In this document: positions 32,540 through 42,545 of the stretch, piece by piece
How positions within the stretch are numbered: position 1 is the first letter of the stretch
Layout of the letters: each line of letters opens with the position of its first letter
DNA from: Sepioteuthis lessoniana
Taxonomy: Eukaryota > Mollusca > Cephalopoda > Myopsida > Loliginidae
Direction: 5' to 3'
NCBI GenBank assembly: GCA_963585895.1
Contig: OY757924.1
Location: 61,166,718-61,230,717, forward strand
Length of the DNA: 64,000 nt
Notes under the pieces: generated by a model
What the model saw: only the letters and a program-made list of their open reading frames with translations
Database searches by the model: none
What the model was told of the DNA's origin: nothing
Made by a program: the position numbers and the translations under genes

Positions 32540-34640
32540 CTGTACAACTTGTTCCACTTGACATTCCGTTTCCAAATGGTATGTTATGCCATTTACAACT
32601 GCAATCGTTCTCAATCAATTTGTTAACATATTTGTTTCTACAGCAGTGAATTTGCGGTAAGTAAATGTGATTCGTTTCTCCTATCCATGATGGTTAATAT
32701 CTCCGTACCATCTTCATAGGTTGATGCACGTCATGCGAGGACTCTTCTTTGGAACTGTTATAGTGCAACGATAGTATAGCAGATGTCAGTAACTCCTTGG
32801 ATTTGCAAAATACTTGGTCGTCTTCAGCAGATTAGTTTCATCATTTATTCTCGGCAAACAATTTATGTAAGGATGCTAGTATAGGCAGGAATTTATAATT
32901 ATAATTTATCATATCAAAATATGATTTCAACAGGCAGGAATTTTGAAGTCTCAGTGCTTCAAGTATTGCTCGTAAATTTGATTTCACTGGTGTGACACCC
33001 GCTGCGCTGATCTTGTGTCCACGATACCCCACTTCTGGTACCATGAAAGGAAATTTCTTTTTCAAACTCAGACCCTCATTTGAGATATTCGTATCAGTAC
33101 CTCTATGTTCATTAGATGCTCTGCACCATTAGATGTTCTATATCATTTTTTCGACGGACCAAGATGTATCAAGCGTCACAATGACATATGCAATCCCTGA
33201 TAACAAATTTTCCATGGTTAGTAGAAAAATTCCCGGACTAGATGAAATTCATCTGTGTGAACTCGTGTACATAAATTATCTCCTAATCGTATCCATTGTC
33301 GTATACTTGTATCTTTCTTCATCTATAAACAACTGTAGGTAAGATGTCTTTAGTCTAGTTTATTAAATTTTTGTTCTCCCCACCAATTTTAATGAGGAAG
33401 TCATGTGTTTTGGGTTTGGGATAAATATCATATCAGAGGCTTGATTAACCTTGATTTGTAGTTTCTACATATACTAATGCTTCCATTTGTCTTCATGATG
33501 GAAGAATTAGTGCAGCCCACTCAAAACGATTTGTTAGAACTATTTTAAAAGCTTATAGAGGCTCAGTTTCCCTGACCACTGGTCATTGCAGGGCGAAGAC
33601 TAATGGTCTGGGTTTAAAAGAACTTGGTATCTTACGTTTAGGTATGTGAATGTGGGCGTTCACTCCTTTCATAGTACCCAATTCTTCATTGAACATCTCA
33701 GGATGTTAGGGTGTCACTAATTGTCATTGTTTATCCTTTCCCTTCTCTGGGTAGAAAATCTAAGTCCTGTCTAATTTATGACGTTTAACCATATTTACAC
33801 ATCAAATTAGAACCTTTGCCCGCGACTGTTATTACAGGTAACGTATAATGTTGACCCTGATAGTCAATATTAAACTCTTATTTCCCAAAAACATTATATT
33901 TATCACCTCTATATGTGTGTAAATTATTGTTTGATCTTTGTAAAAGTGGGCGGTATTCCATATCGGTTTATATTGCCTCACTCATTAATGTGACTGTGGG
34001 TCCTGTGTCCATCTCCATGTGTATTTTGTTCACACTTATGATTATCGTCACACCTTATGGTTTCAGATTATCTGTATTCTCCTCCATCTCGAAGCATAAT
34101 TTACTCTTTTGGTTGTTCTTCAGAGTCCATATCTGTTAATACCAAATTATGTGTACCGCACACACATCCTTTATGTATCTAACTGCGTCTATCTTTATCT
34201 ACTTGGTGACTGGCGGGCACTAATGTCTGGCTCTCTATTGCGACGTGACCTGTTTTTAAACGATAATGATATTTTCCTGTTTTATGAGTACACTGGCTCG
34301 GCTTATGTTTTTGTCTAGAGAAATAGCATTTGCCACCTGTTCTGGTCGGTCACCTCTTCTCCTAGTTAGTTTTAATCCACCTCATAGTGTAACAAACATC
34401 CTGTTTTCCTCGGCCTTATTGAATTTCGACACACAAAGCTATGACATATCTCCGAAGAGACTCACTCTCTTGAGCTATTCGAAAAGCTCCCTTAAATGTC
34501 AAGTCATTCTTGTACAATAATCTTCTCTTTGTGTTCCTCTCATTTATTCAACACAAAATTCTGTCTAGGATCATTATTTCTTGTGCCACACTGGGGTTTT
34601 AGCCTTCCGATAAACTTTTGAGATTCACTACAAACTTTCC
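32540..34640 (-). pseudogene. Ty3/Gypsy retrotransposon gag-pol remnant, minus strand
   Basis: Reading downward: gag C-terminal segment (RRLLYKNDLTFKGAFRIAQE, 34,400-34,500); a degraded double CCHC region (KHKPSQC and KTGHVA, about 34,195-34,330); protease DTGPTVTLMSEA near 33,975-34,011; then YQGQHYTLPVITVAGKG. The RT N terminus has HPEMFNEELGTMKGVNA (about 33,640-33,706), FEWAALILPS and KPKTHDFLIKIGG. The active-site region reads IVTLDTSW near 33,165, where a YLDD-type box is expected. The RT thumb follows as EVGYRGHKISAAGVTP and INYNYKFLP (32,844-33,065). RNase H is barely visible (KSKELLTSAILSLHY). Frameshifts and stops are frequent. No LTRs could be assigned to it. Confidence 0.88.
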
Positions 34641-35184
34641 AACGGCTTGTCAGTTTTCCTCGAACGTGTAAAAAATTTGTAACTTTGGGCAAATTCGGAC
34701 GGTTTTGGTTAAAAGTGATTTGTTAAAAATTAGACTTTCTCTTCATAGCTTTTGTTTCTTGGTCTATTTGAGGTTAACGAACCCATAGGTTTTTACGGCC
34801 AATGATATTTACTAATATTGTTGTTTTAATCCTGCGTTCCTGTGCTACTTTGATACAGTTAGCGGTGTAACTCTCATGGCTTGGTAAATTCCTCATTTTT
34901 GCTATATGTGGCCATTCTTTCTTCTACTTTAATGAAGAAAATACTTTAAAACAAATGAAATAAAAACAAAACAAACAAACAGACAAAAAAACAAAAACAA
35001 AATATAACACTGATATTTTAAGACGTTCTCAGTACGAGAAAAAATCCTTAAAATATACATAACAATTTTTTCCTTACTTGTTTTTAGTCTTCATACCTCG
35101 TTTTCATTCAAGATATGATATGAGCGGACCGCTGAAACAAAAATAGTTCAGCATCATCTCATGTTCATAGCTACAATTTTTTTC
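34641..35184. other. No recognisable feature
   Basis: Would be the 5' region of the Gypsy element, but no gag N terminus, primer-binding site or LTR can be seen. A short A/C-rich tract lies at 34,950-35,000. Confidence 0.4.
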
Positions 35185-35330
35185 CCGTGGAAGACAGTCA
35201 ATATGCCAAAGTTTACCAAATAGGTTTATTCACAACATCACTTACGGTGTCTACTAAAGATACATACGTATAGACGAACAACTCCTACCCCTTAACATGG
35301 CAAATAACTCAAAATTTGTATGCCGTATTC
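35185..35330. repeat. Dispersed repeat I, copy 2
   Basis: Same block order as 31,450-31,600: cccgtggaagacagtcaata, tgccaaagtttaccaa, gtgtctactaaagatac and gaacaactcctacccc. Class unknown. Confidence 0.6.
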
Positions 35331-35575
35331 TAAGAGAAAATGTTTAAGATTGAAATGGTTTCTACTCGGGTTTAAGTCCAGTTTACAAATGAATGATAAC
35401 TTTACGGTGCCCCTTGAAGTTACCCGGTAATCAGACAGAATCTCAAAGTAACATTAACAAATAAAAACGCTAATAATAATCCATTAATCCTTCATTAATA
35501 CAAGTATCACTATCAGCAAAAACAAGTTTAACAACAGGAGCTTAACGTGTTCAAAACCCAATATACACACAAAAA

Positions 35576-35615
<40 letters not shown>

Positions 35616-35789
35616 ACCCCCATTCACTTAAGCATAATGTGAAAAGTGGTCAGTTTTTAAGAGTTTTACAAATGTATTTAGAGTTTCGTTCTTCTATACA
35701 GGATTCTAAACCAAGCTAAAAGAGCATATTACACAACGAGTATCTTCATATATGTAAACAAAGGAAAAACAATACATAGGCGTAAAATT
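35331..35789. other. AT-rich sequence with (AT)n at 35,580-35,613
   Basis: Only the AT microsatellite is recognisable. Confidence 0.6.
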
Positions 35790-35915
35790 CCTTCGCTGAC
35801 GCAGAGGTTGCATTTAGATATCCTACTGGCGTAAAATCATCCGGGTTTCGATCCTAGCTTAAATCATATCGCTTATCTAACCACACTGATAGGTTAGGAT
35901 ATTCGCACTCATTCT
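35790..35915 (+). mobile_element. Family F tRNA-like repeat (weak copy)
   Basis: ctggcgtaaaatcatccggg, gggtttcgatcctagctt (B-box-like) and a ctaaccacactgatagg segment resemble family F at 57,855-57,995. The similarity is partial. Confidence 0.5.
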
Positions 35916-35947
35916 GTTTTCATGGCAAACTTTTACAAACACTTTTG

Positions 35948-35949
<2 letters not shown>

Positions 35950-35979
<30 letters not shown>
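35950..35979. repeat. Microsatellite (AT)n, mariner target
   Basis: AT run whose last TA is the target duplication of the mariner element that follows. Confidence 0.93.
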
Positions 35980-36600
35980 CGAGGATCATTAAATAAGTTT
36001 CCAGACTTTTTAGTATGGGCACTTTCATTGATAGTACACAGATGAAACTCTAGTCTTCTTCGAAGTGATCTTCTCCGGCTGCAACTCACTTGTTGTACCG
36101 TTTCAACAACTTCTGGAAGGCCTCATGGAAGTCCTCTTGTGTGTGCCTGTCAATGACCTTCGTCACAGCCTCTTTCATCGTTTTAATTACTCCTCCCACA
36201 CCTCTCATCATCCCTCACGGACTACCTGCCTTCCTTGAATCTCTTATGCCACTCAAAAACTGATGCTCTATTCATGCAAAATGGTCGAAAAGCAGTCTGA
36301 AACATTCCATACGTTTCTGTGGCATTTTTTCCAAGTTTAAAACACAATTTTATTGCATATTGTTCTTCTAAAGTGTGCTGACGTCCAGATTGCATTTTTG
36401 AAATTCACCAGCTGTGACAATCAGGTTTTAGTAGAGTGTATTCCAATTCCTGCTGTAGCTGTTCATTTAAAACGGAAATCATTAAAATCGGTAAGTCAAC
36501 TTATAATATGCACAGCAATAACTTAGTGAATTTTCATGAGTCTCCGACAATTTTAAATGCTTGTACAAAAAAAGTCTGGAAACTTATTGAAGGCACCACG
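35980..36600 (-). mobile_element. mariner element, 621-bp internal-deletion derivative
   Basis: Both ends carry the same inverted repeat of about 35 bp, with core aataagtttccagacttttt, flanked by TA on each side. On the minus strand an N-terminal transposase segment begins MQSGRQHTLEEQ and KLCFKLGKNATETYG, then FEWHKRFKEGR: the DNA-binding domain of mariner transposases. It joins, through SVRDDERCGR, to a C-terminal segment with THTQEDFHEAF-like and LKRYNKCVAAGEDHFEED sequence. The central catalytic region with the Asp triad (about 200 residues) is missing. The element cannot encode transposase but keeps ends that could be mobilised in trans. Confidence 0.92.
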
Positions 36601-36928
36601 TATATATATTTTGTTTGTTGATTGTTTGTGTGTCGATATGTCACTATGAACATTGCAGTGTTCAGTTTCAAACGGTACTTAATTTAGCCTTCCTAGAGAA
36701 AGTGAAGGGTCAATATTGCCGGAAAGATTATGTAGTTTCTCAATACTAATCATAAGACCACTTACAAAACGAGGCGCAGAACACAAAAAAATCAATTGGT
36801 TATTCTTAAATAGACGTAAACAGAAAAAAAATTCCCAGGAAGAAGAATTTACTAAAATAGAACTAACAGTTTCAGACAACTATTCATAATTCAACTCACT
36901 GCCACATTATTCCAAATCAAAATCAAAA
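36601..36928. other. No recognisable feature
   Basis: Short frames only. Nothing identified. Confidence 0.45.
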
Positions 36929-36957
36929 TACACACACACACACACACACACACACAG
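36929..36957. repeat. Microsatellite (AC)n
   Basis: About 13 AC units directly before a SINE-C copy. Confidence 0.95.
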
Positions 36958-37062
36958 GGCACGTCGGATGTTGTAATAGTAAGCAAGCTATGCTACCAAA
37001 CATTCATGAGTGCCCAATTCATCCGGTCTTTTGCCTCCTCTAAGCAAAATGCTTAATAAATT
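36958..37062 (+). mobile_element. SINE-C copy, internally shortened
   Basis: Head gggcacgtcggatgttgtaa and agtaagcaagctatgctacc, with a missing B-box part, then gagtgcccaattcatccggt and aagcaaaatgcttaataaat. Confidence 0.8.
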
Positions 37063-37123
37063 AGAACACATGTACATACAAAAATATAAGAAAAATAAGT
37101 GGAAAAATGGATAAACTAAAACG

Positions 37124-37205
37124 GATTCAACAATAATATTTTGTCTTTATTTTAAAAAGACTTCATCAGATTCGTATTAAAATAAAGACAAAATATTGCT
37201 GAATC
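37124..37205. repeat. Inverted repeat (long hairpin), stem about 29 bp, loop 21 bp
   Basis: The left arm (37,124-37,155; attttgtctttattttaa and preceding bases) and the right arm (37,177-37,205; ttaaaataaagacaaaatat onward) are reverse complements except for a 3-base insertion. The loop contains gacttcatcagattc. Confidence 0.9.
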
Positions 37206-37283
37206 ATTTGTCACTTTTGGTATATCCTCTTTTCCATTTAGTTTTCTCATCTTGTAAGTTTTACCAAAATTCTACCAATTCTG

Positions 37284-37307
37284 CACACACACACACACAC
37301 ACACACG

Positions 37308-37354
<47 letters not shown>

Positions 37355-37365
37355 CTGTGTGTCTG
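37284..37365. repeat. Compound microsatellite (AC)n(AT)n(GT)n
   Basis: AC, AT and GT blocks in order, with dyad symmetry about the AT block. Confidence 0.95.
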
Positions 37366-37367
37366 TA

Positions 37368-37612
37368 TATAAAAGATGATATTTATGGTGTTTATTTTTT
37401 AGTTATCTATTAGTTTCTACCAGTTTTGAGTTCATGTTAACGTCAACAGAAATGTTTTTTGTTGAGAAAAAAGTTTTTAAAAGAGTTGGTGTAATAACAA
37501 AATTTTATTAAAAGAGTTGATGTGCGTAAAAGTTTTTAAGAGTTGCCATGCAAACAAAGTGTTTTTAAAAGAGTTGATTTCCCAAAGAAGATTTTAAAAG
37601 AGTGGATCTGCT
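37368..37612 (+). repeat. Family H repeat with minisatellite expansion (about 28-bp units)
   Basis: Same context as 7,253 and 19,519: after a dinucleotide array, a T-rich segment, then the motif gtttttaaaagagttgatgt. Here that motif is repeated about five times at 37,468-37,610 with diverged spacers. Confidence 0.65.
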
Positions 37613-37614
37613 AA

Positions 37615-37730
37615 AAGTTCGGTTTGGTTTAGTTACATAGCATATCAACGCTTGTAGGTTATTTACATCCTCTTAATATATCTTCCTCTTAATACATCTA
37701 TGTTATATATATAATCTCTAAACAGATTTT
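37615..37730 (-). mobile_element. Family D tail fragment (minus strand)
   Basis: gttcggtttggtttagttac, catagcatatcaacgcttgt and aggttatttac are the reverse complement of the family D/SINE-B tail. The remainder is eroded. Confidence 0.7.
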
Positions 37731-37854
37731 GTAGATTTAAAAGAGCCTGAGCTCGTGACTTTGTTACACTCAGTTAAATGATTTCAATTATTTCTAATGA
37801 TAATAATTCTTTTTGTTGAGTCCCGCATGTTTTTGTTTTTTTTGTCTTATTTTG

Positions 37855-38300
37855 ATGATTTTTTATAGGAGGTAGTTGGCCGTACATATACTGTTTCGTG
37901 AGATCTTTCTTCCAGGATTTGCTCAGTATAGTTCATACCATTCTTTTGCAGTTTTCGTCAAGTTTTTTTTCTTGCTACAGCCTTCATGTGGTGTATCCAT
38001 TCAGTAGAACTGACGAAGCTGCTGCTTAGAAGAAATTGCATTTTATTTTATTGGATGGGCCAGACTTCAGTACGATCGATAACCTATCGATAGCAGTCCA
38101 TGCCTTCACTAAGTGTATATTGATGTTTGTTTCAGATGAGACGCTGCTATTGAGGTATGTTAACTTGTCCACTAATTTCAGAAAACAACCATTTAGACTG
38201 GACGTGTCTCTTTGTTGATTAAGCACATTTAGTACATTTTGTCTGCATTCACATAGTCTGGAGCAAGCAGCAGAAGTTCTATGTTGCAATAATTAAATAT
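37855..38300 (-). pseudogene. RTE-type LINE fragment (RT C-terminal region), minus strand
   Basis: The 87-codon minus frame includes SSLNGCFLKLVDKLTYLNSS, VSSETNINIHLVKAWTAID and RLSIVLKSGPSNKIKC, followed at lower coordinates by a frameshifted KNGMNYTEQILEERSHETVY-like part. The fragment corresponds to the region after the YxDD box. The 3' end is missing below about 37,855. Confidence 0.87.
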
Positions 38301-38389
38301 TTTTAATTCAGCAGGAATTCAGTGTTTTTGATGTTTCTTTGAAGGAAAATAACACATAAGTTTTCTGCATTCAATTCATGTTGAATAAA

Positions 38390-38528
38390 ACTGTTTGGTT
38401 TATTTTTTGATGGTATATCAAACTTCTTGGATGATTTCATTTGAAAGCCATCTTTGTAGAAGAACAAAAATGGTAGGATTTAACTAATAGCTAAAAGGTG
38501 AGGGGGTTTATATCTTTCCCACGTGTCG
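38390..38528 (-). mobile_element. SINE-B tail fragment (minus strand)
   Basis: ctgtttggtttattttttga, gatggtatatcaaacttctt, tagctaaaaggtgaggggg and atatctttcccac are the reverse complement of SINE-B body and tail. The head is lost at the junction with the RTE copy. Confidence 0.7.
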
Positions 38529-38529
38529 T

Positions 38530-38812
38530 TTCTACGGTCCATCGCTCTTGATAGGTCTTCTATGCTACATACTGTACCATTACAGAGCTATGGAGATAGG
38601 TTTTAGATGCTCGCCCAATCGTTTCTCGTCCGTGTGAAGGAGTCCAAATGGTTTAATCGCTTAAGAGTTCATCCTTACTTCTCCTGCAGAATCCGACATG
38701 TCTTCGTCTAATTTCAATGGTTTTTCGCATAGGTGGTAGGTTGCTTGGCAACTGCTGTTTTGTGGAATGTTGCCTCCAGGATTTGTTCACTACAGCTCAT
38801 AGCATTCTTGTG
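38530..38812 (-). pseudogene. RTE-type LINE, 3' segment of an inverted copy
   Basis: The reverse complement corresponds to the RTE C-terminal and 3' region: cacaagaatgctatgagctg, ctggaggcaacattccacaa, then agacgaagacatgtcggatt and gatgaactcttaagcgatt. It joins directly, head to head, to the plus-strand segment at 38,813-39,090. Confidence 0.85.
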
Positions 38813-39087
38813 CAATGCGCTTAATCAAAGAGGAAACCTCTCTACACTAAATGGTGGGTTTCAGAAACTATTGGACAAGTTCAGTTACCTCGGAAGCAGC
38901 GTTTCATCTTCTGAAAATGACACCAAGACGTGACTAGCGAAAGTATGGACAGCTATCAATTGACTATCAGTCGTATGGAAGTCAGACCTATCGGATGAAT
39001 TAAAACACTGTTTCTTTTTCAAGCAGCGGTCGTGTCAGTACTACTATATGCATCCACCACATGGATGATGACAAAGATTATGGAGAA

Positions 39088-39090
<3 letters not shown>
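38813..39090 (+). pseudogene. RTE-type LINE, inverted 5' segment
   Basis: Plus-strand frame LNQRGNLSTLNGGFQKLLDK, FSYLGSSVSSSEND, then (after a stop) LAKVWTAIN and DLSDELKHC, ending atggagaaaac at the start of an AT array. This is the part of RTE just upstream of the minus-strand segment at 38,530-38,812. Confidence 0.88.

Positions 39091-39145
<55 letters not shown>
39091..39145. repeat. Microsatellite (AT)n, about 27 units
   Basis: Uninterrupted AT run at the outer end of the inverted RTE copy. Confidence 0.97.
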
Positions 39146-39620
39146 CTCTATGTCTGTATGTATGTCCGCATTTGTTTCTGTATATCTATAAAACAAAAGA
39201 GAATAAAATATACATAAAAACAAATTATGTATTATGTAAAACTTTTACGAGAAAAAATATGAACCACATGCAATTTACTTTCCTATTCAATTTATAGGGT
39301 TAAAGGGAGCAAACGCAACTTGCAAAAAATCAATTTACATCGGTTTCAATGAAAATAGTTACGTACCAATGAGAAATTAGGGAAACTCGATTCCCAAAAT
39401 TTCACATATCTTAAAATATTATTTATGCCAACGATTAGTTTTCTAAAACGGCGATGAGCCCCTCGGAAACATCCAGTTATCATGGAAGGTACATAAAGGC
39501 AAAATCTTCTAAAGGAAAACTTTTGGAGAAAGACAATGAACTTTATGAAACTAACTTTCTAATGCGATTGAAAGTATTTAGATATTGTAAACGCCTCTGG
39601 AGAAAAATCAGATAACTCTG
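39146..39620. other. No recognisable feature
   Basis: AT-rich sequence, nothing identified. Confidence 0.45.
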
Positions 39621-39695
<75 letters not shown>

Positions 39696-39718
39696 TTTAT
39701 CTGCATATATATGGGTAT

Positions 39719-39755
<37 letters not shown>

Positions 39756-39870
39756 CATATATATATTTGTATGAGTATATATATATATATATATATTTAT
39801 TTATTTGTATGTGTGTGTGTGTGTGTGCGTGTGTGTGTGTATCTGCACATATATTTACATATGTATGTAC
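39621..39870. repeat. Compound microsatellite with (AT)n, (AC)n and (GT)n blocks
   Basis: Several AT blocks, (AC)n at 39,718-39,742 and (GT)n at 39,808-39,840. AC and GT are placed symmetrically about AT blocks. Frames here are artefacts. Confidence 0.95.
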
Positions 39871-39903
39871 ATGTATATGAGTATTTAAGTATTTTTAAAT
39901 GTA

Positions 39904-40466
39904 TGTAATATAATGGCCGAGGGATTTCGTTTTATATATCTTGCCTTTCTGTTTAGTTAGGCTGAGATCCTTTTGCTTAGCACATGGGTTAGTTAGGTGC
40001 AACATGCGCGCTAGTGTTCACGCGCACGGGGGGAGGATGTGTCATTCAGAGATGTCAAAATAAAAATCCCAGAGAGAAAATATTACTTGAGGATGTGAAT
40101 GACGTCATATACCGGAAGCGTACGTGGAGGATTTGGGGGGATTTTAGAAAAGTCACCTGAGTTCTGCCACGGAGAAAGAAGGTTGACTTTCACTCACACG
40201 CCGAGGCCTTGTGGCAGGTGTTGCACGTGGTCTGGGGGAGATGGAAAAGTCAGTATAAAAAGATGGTATCTTTCTTCTTATGTCGAAAAGACCTTCTAAC
40301 TCAAAGGTTATAAAACGTTTCGTACCAGAACTAAGAAGTCGTAAGTGTTTTTCGTGTTTCGGGATTCCTATGTTATCTCCATATATGTGCGTTATGGACA
40401 TTATGAACGTTTTACGTACCGGTATGAATATGACTATTTCACGTATTCATATCTGGCTATATAACA
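39904..40466 (+). mobile_element. Solo LTR 2 (same family as solo LTR 1), 563 bp, 4-bp TSD
   Basis: Begins TGTAATATAATGG and ends GGCTATATAACA, flanked by TGTA at 39,900-39,903 and 40,467-40,470. It is collinear with 3,989-4,521. It carries TGACGTCA at 40,100-40,107, ACCGGAAGCG at 40,111-40,120 and TATAAAA at 40,254-40,260. The poly(A) signal position reads ttataaaacg rather than AATAAA. Distinct TSDs show that it is a separate insertion and not the partner of LTR 1. The 66- and 82-codon frames across it are not genes. Confidence 0.88.
40100..40120 (+). promoter_or_regulatory. CRE palindrome and ETS-like site in solo LTR 2
   Basis: TGACGTCA at 40,100-40,107, then ACCGGAAGCG at 40,111-40,120, both identical to those in solo LTR 1 although flanking bases differ. 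Confidence 0.6.
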
Positions 40467-40509
40467 TGTATACATATAAGTGTTCATCTCAATATGTAAA
40501 TATGTTTGC

Positions 40510-40571
40510 GCATATATATATATATATATATAGGAGCGTACATATGTACATATAAATGAGTGTTTTTTTAC

Positions 40572-40607
<36 letters not shown>
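40510..40607. repeat. Two (AT)n tracts
   Basis: AT runs at 40,515-40,533 and 40,572-40,605. Confidence 0.95.
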
Positions 40608-40634
40608 CAAAGACTATGTGTTGGGAATAGTTCT

Positions 40635-41232
40635 ATTTCATCATAATCATCATGTTGCACCGCCAGCATGGATCTCCTTGAAGCTCTCTCGCTACTCGTC
40701 TCTATCGTCAATTGCTCCCGGTAGATCTTCAAGTCTACATCATGTATCACCACAGAGCTGTTGTATATAGGTTCTAGCATGTCGTCCTGCCTTTACTCAT
40801 CCTTGTGAAGGGGTCCACAGGAGTATATATCTTACGGGTTTGTCCCTACTTCTACAGTAGTGTCCTGCATGTCTTGGATAGTTTTCGTGATGGGTGGTAT
40901 GTGGCCGTACAGCTGCTGCTTTGTCGGGTGCTGCATTCAGGACTTGTTCAATATTGCTCGTAGCTTTCTTGGGTAATTGCCGTCAAGCTTTTTTAACATA
41001 CGTTTAGTTAGCGTCAATGTGGTGCATCCATATAGCAGTATCGACCCAACAGCTGCTTGGAATAAAACTGTGATTTAACTTATCGGTCAAGTCTGACTTT
41101 CATATGACCCATAGCCTACCGATAGCTGTCCATGCCTTTGCTTATTGCGTGTTTGTGTATATCTCGGTTGTTGAGACACTGGTAGGTGAACTTCTCCATT
41201 AGTTTTAGAGAACTACCAATTAGTGTGGAGAT
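40635..41232 (-). pseudogene. RTE-type LINE 3' half (RT C-terminal region and tail), minus strand
   Basis: The element 3' end is at 40,640 (catcataatcatcatgttgc). Its conserved blocks follow in reverse complement order up to the region encoding a GSSLKLMEKF-like segment and a ttagtgtggagatgttaact block near 41,225. Many point changes and indels break the frame, so this is an old copy. It is followed directly by Penelope-like sequence. Confidence 0.87.
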
Positions 41233-41239
41233 GTTAACT

Positions 41240-42000
41240 GTCACATCACTAAAAAATACATAGACATAGATCACTACCTACAACCACGGGTTTAGAAAGT
41301 AAAGTTCCTTCGTGATACGACGGACTTCCTAAAGAAAATCAGTGACATAAATCAATATCACATGTGATTTTTGTCTCATAGATGTCAGATCCATATACTC
41401 CAATATCAAGTACAAGGATGCGCGTTTAGCTTTGGCGGAACACCAGGATAATTACTAAAGAGGATTGTAACTAAAGAACCCCCCTCCTACATAATTAAGA
41501 AAAGCCCTAATACAACACATACAAACAAATGAATAATGTAAACTTTTACAGCCGAAACTTCATATAAACAAAAGAATACGCGATGGGCTCTATTGCATCC
41601 CATCCACACGCAACCATCAACATGGACAAATTTTTTAACACATACATCTACCCAGGAATGTAAAATGACTTCCTCTTAAATGATTACATATGTAATATAT
41701 ATACAGTCGGAAAGACAAAATTGAATTATTTTCAAACCAACAAAAATATGATGCATGGCTCCATCAAATTCAACCACAAAAAGTCTACAAATTCAATCAA
41801 ATTTAAAACATCTAATCTATATTGACAAGAACAGACAGCTATAAACAAACCCTACCAACACACAATTATCTGTATTACAGTTCTTCTCACCTCAAACATC
41901 TCAAGTCATTGTCCCCTCCTCACAAGCAAACAGACTAAGAAGAATCTGCAGTAACGACAATGAATACAAAAAATAATAATAAGTAAACAAATCAATGAAA
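41240..42000 (+). pseudogene. Penelope-like element, RT domain (5' part)
   Basis: In broken frames: DHYLQPRV, then RDTTDFLKKISDINQ, a hallmark segment of Penelope-type reverse transcriptases; CLIDVRSIYSNIKYKDA, equivalent to the catalytic DVTSLYTNI motif; EYAMGSIASHPHATINMDKF, equivalent to the AMGS motif; then THNYLYYSSSHLKHLK and SQANRLRRICSNDNEYKK, both conserved downstream of the RT core. Stops and frameshifts show that it is inactive. It is interrupted at about 42,003 by family D and continues at 42,546. Confidence 0.85.
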
Positions 42001-42002
42001 AG

Positions 42003-42545
42003 TCTTGCCCAATGGGCTAAGGCTGTAGAATACACCAAATGCTTTTCTTCTGTCGGGTTAAACCTCCCCTACAATAACTGTCCTGGATATGACACTAAAG
42101 ATCTGATGGTGAGGTTTCTGTAATATTGAAGCTTTGAGAAATGCAGTGTACCACTTCATTGCCAATGCACCCAGGTCCACCCTGGCCCGCAGTGGTAGCA
42201 CCTGATAGTAGTAAACTTTGTACTTCCACTAAACTGAATGGTTTGAAATAGAACTGTTTTGAAATTTAAACTGTGTAATTATGATAAATTGAGCTGTTTG
42301 AAATTGAACAATATTTTGCAATGAAACTGTGTACTTATGCAAAACGGAATTGTTTTAAATAGTACTCTTTTTGACATTGAAATTGTGTACTAAACTGAAT
42401 AGTTTAAAATAGAACTGCTTTTGAATTGAACCTGTGTACTTATGCTAAACTGAATTGTTTGAAATAGAATTGTTTCTCTTTATAAAAATGAATTTGGGGT
42501 TTATAACCCACAATGGTTAATGCACCATAAATCCAAACCAAATCA
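42003..42545 (+). mobile_element. Family D, full-length copy inserted in Penelope-like element
   Basis: Head gcccaatgggctaaggctgt, gactgtcctggatatgacac-type block, attgaagctttgagaaatgc and gcagtggtagcacctgatag. There are about five body units. The tail is a gaatttggggtttataaccc block and caccataaatccaaacc. Confidence 0.92.

Noticed and set aside
3989-40466. LTRs 1 and 2 as the two ends of one 36-kb element
   Set aside because: Each has its own 4-bp direct repeat (AAAC and TGTA). The sequence between them is a mixture of unrelated repeats, and the only Gypsy pol is on the opposite strand.
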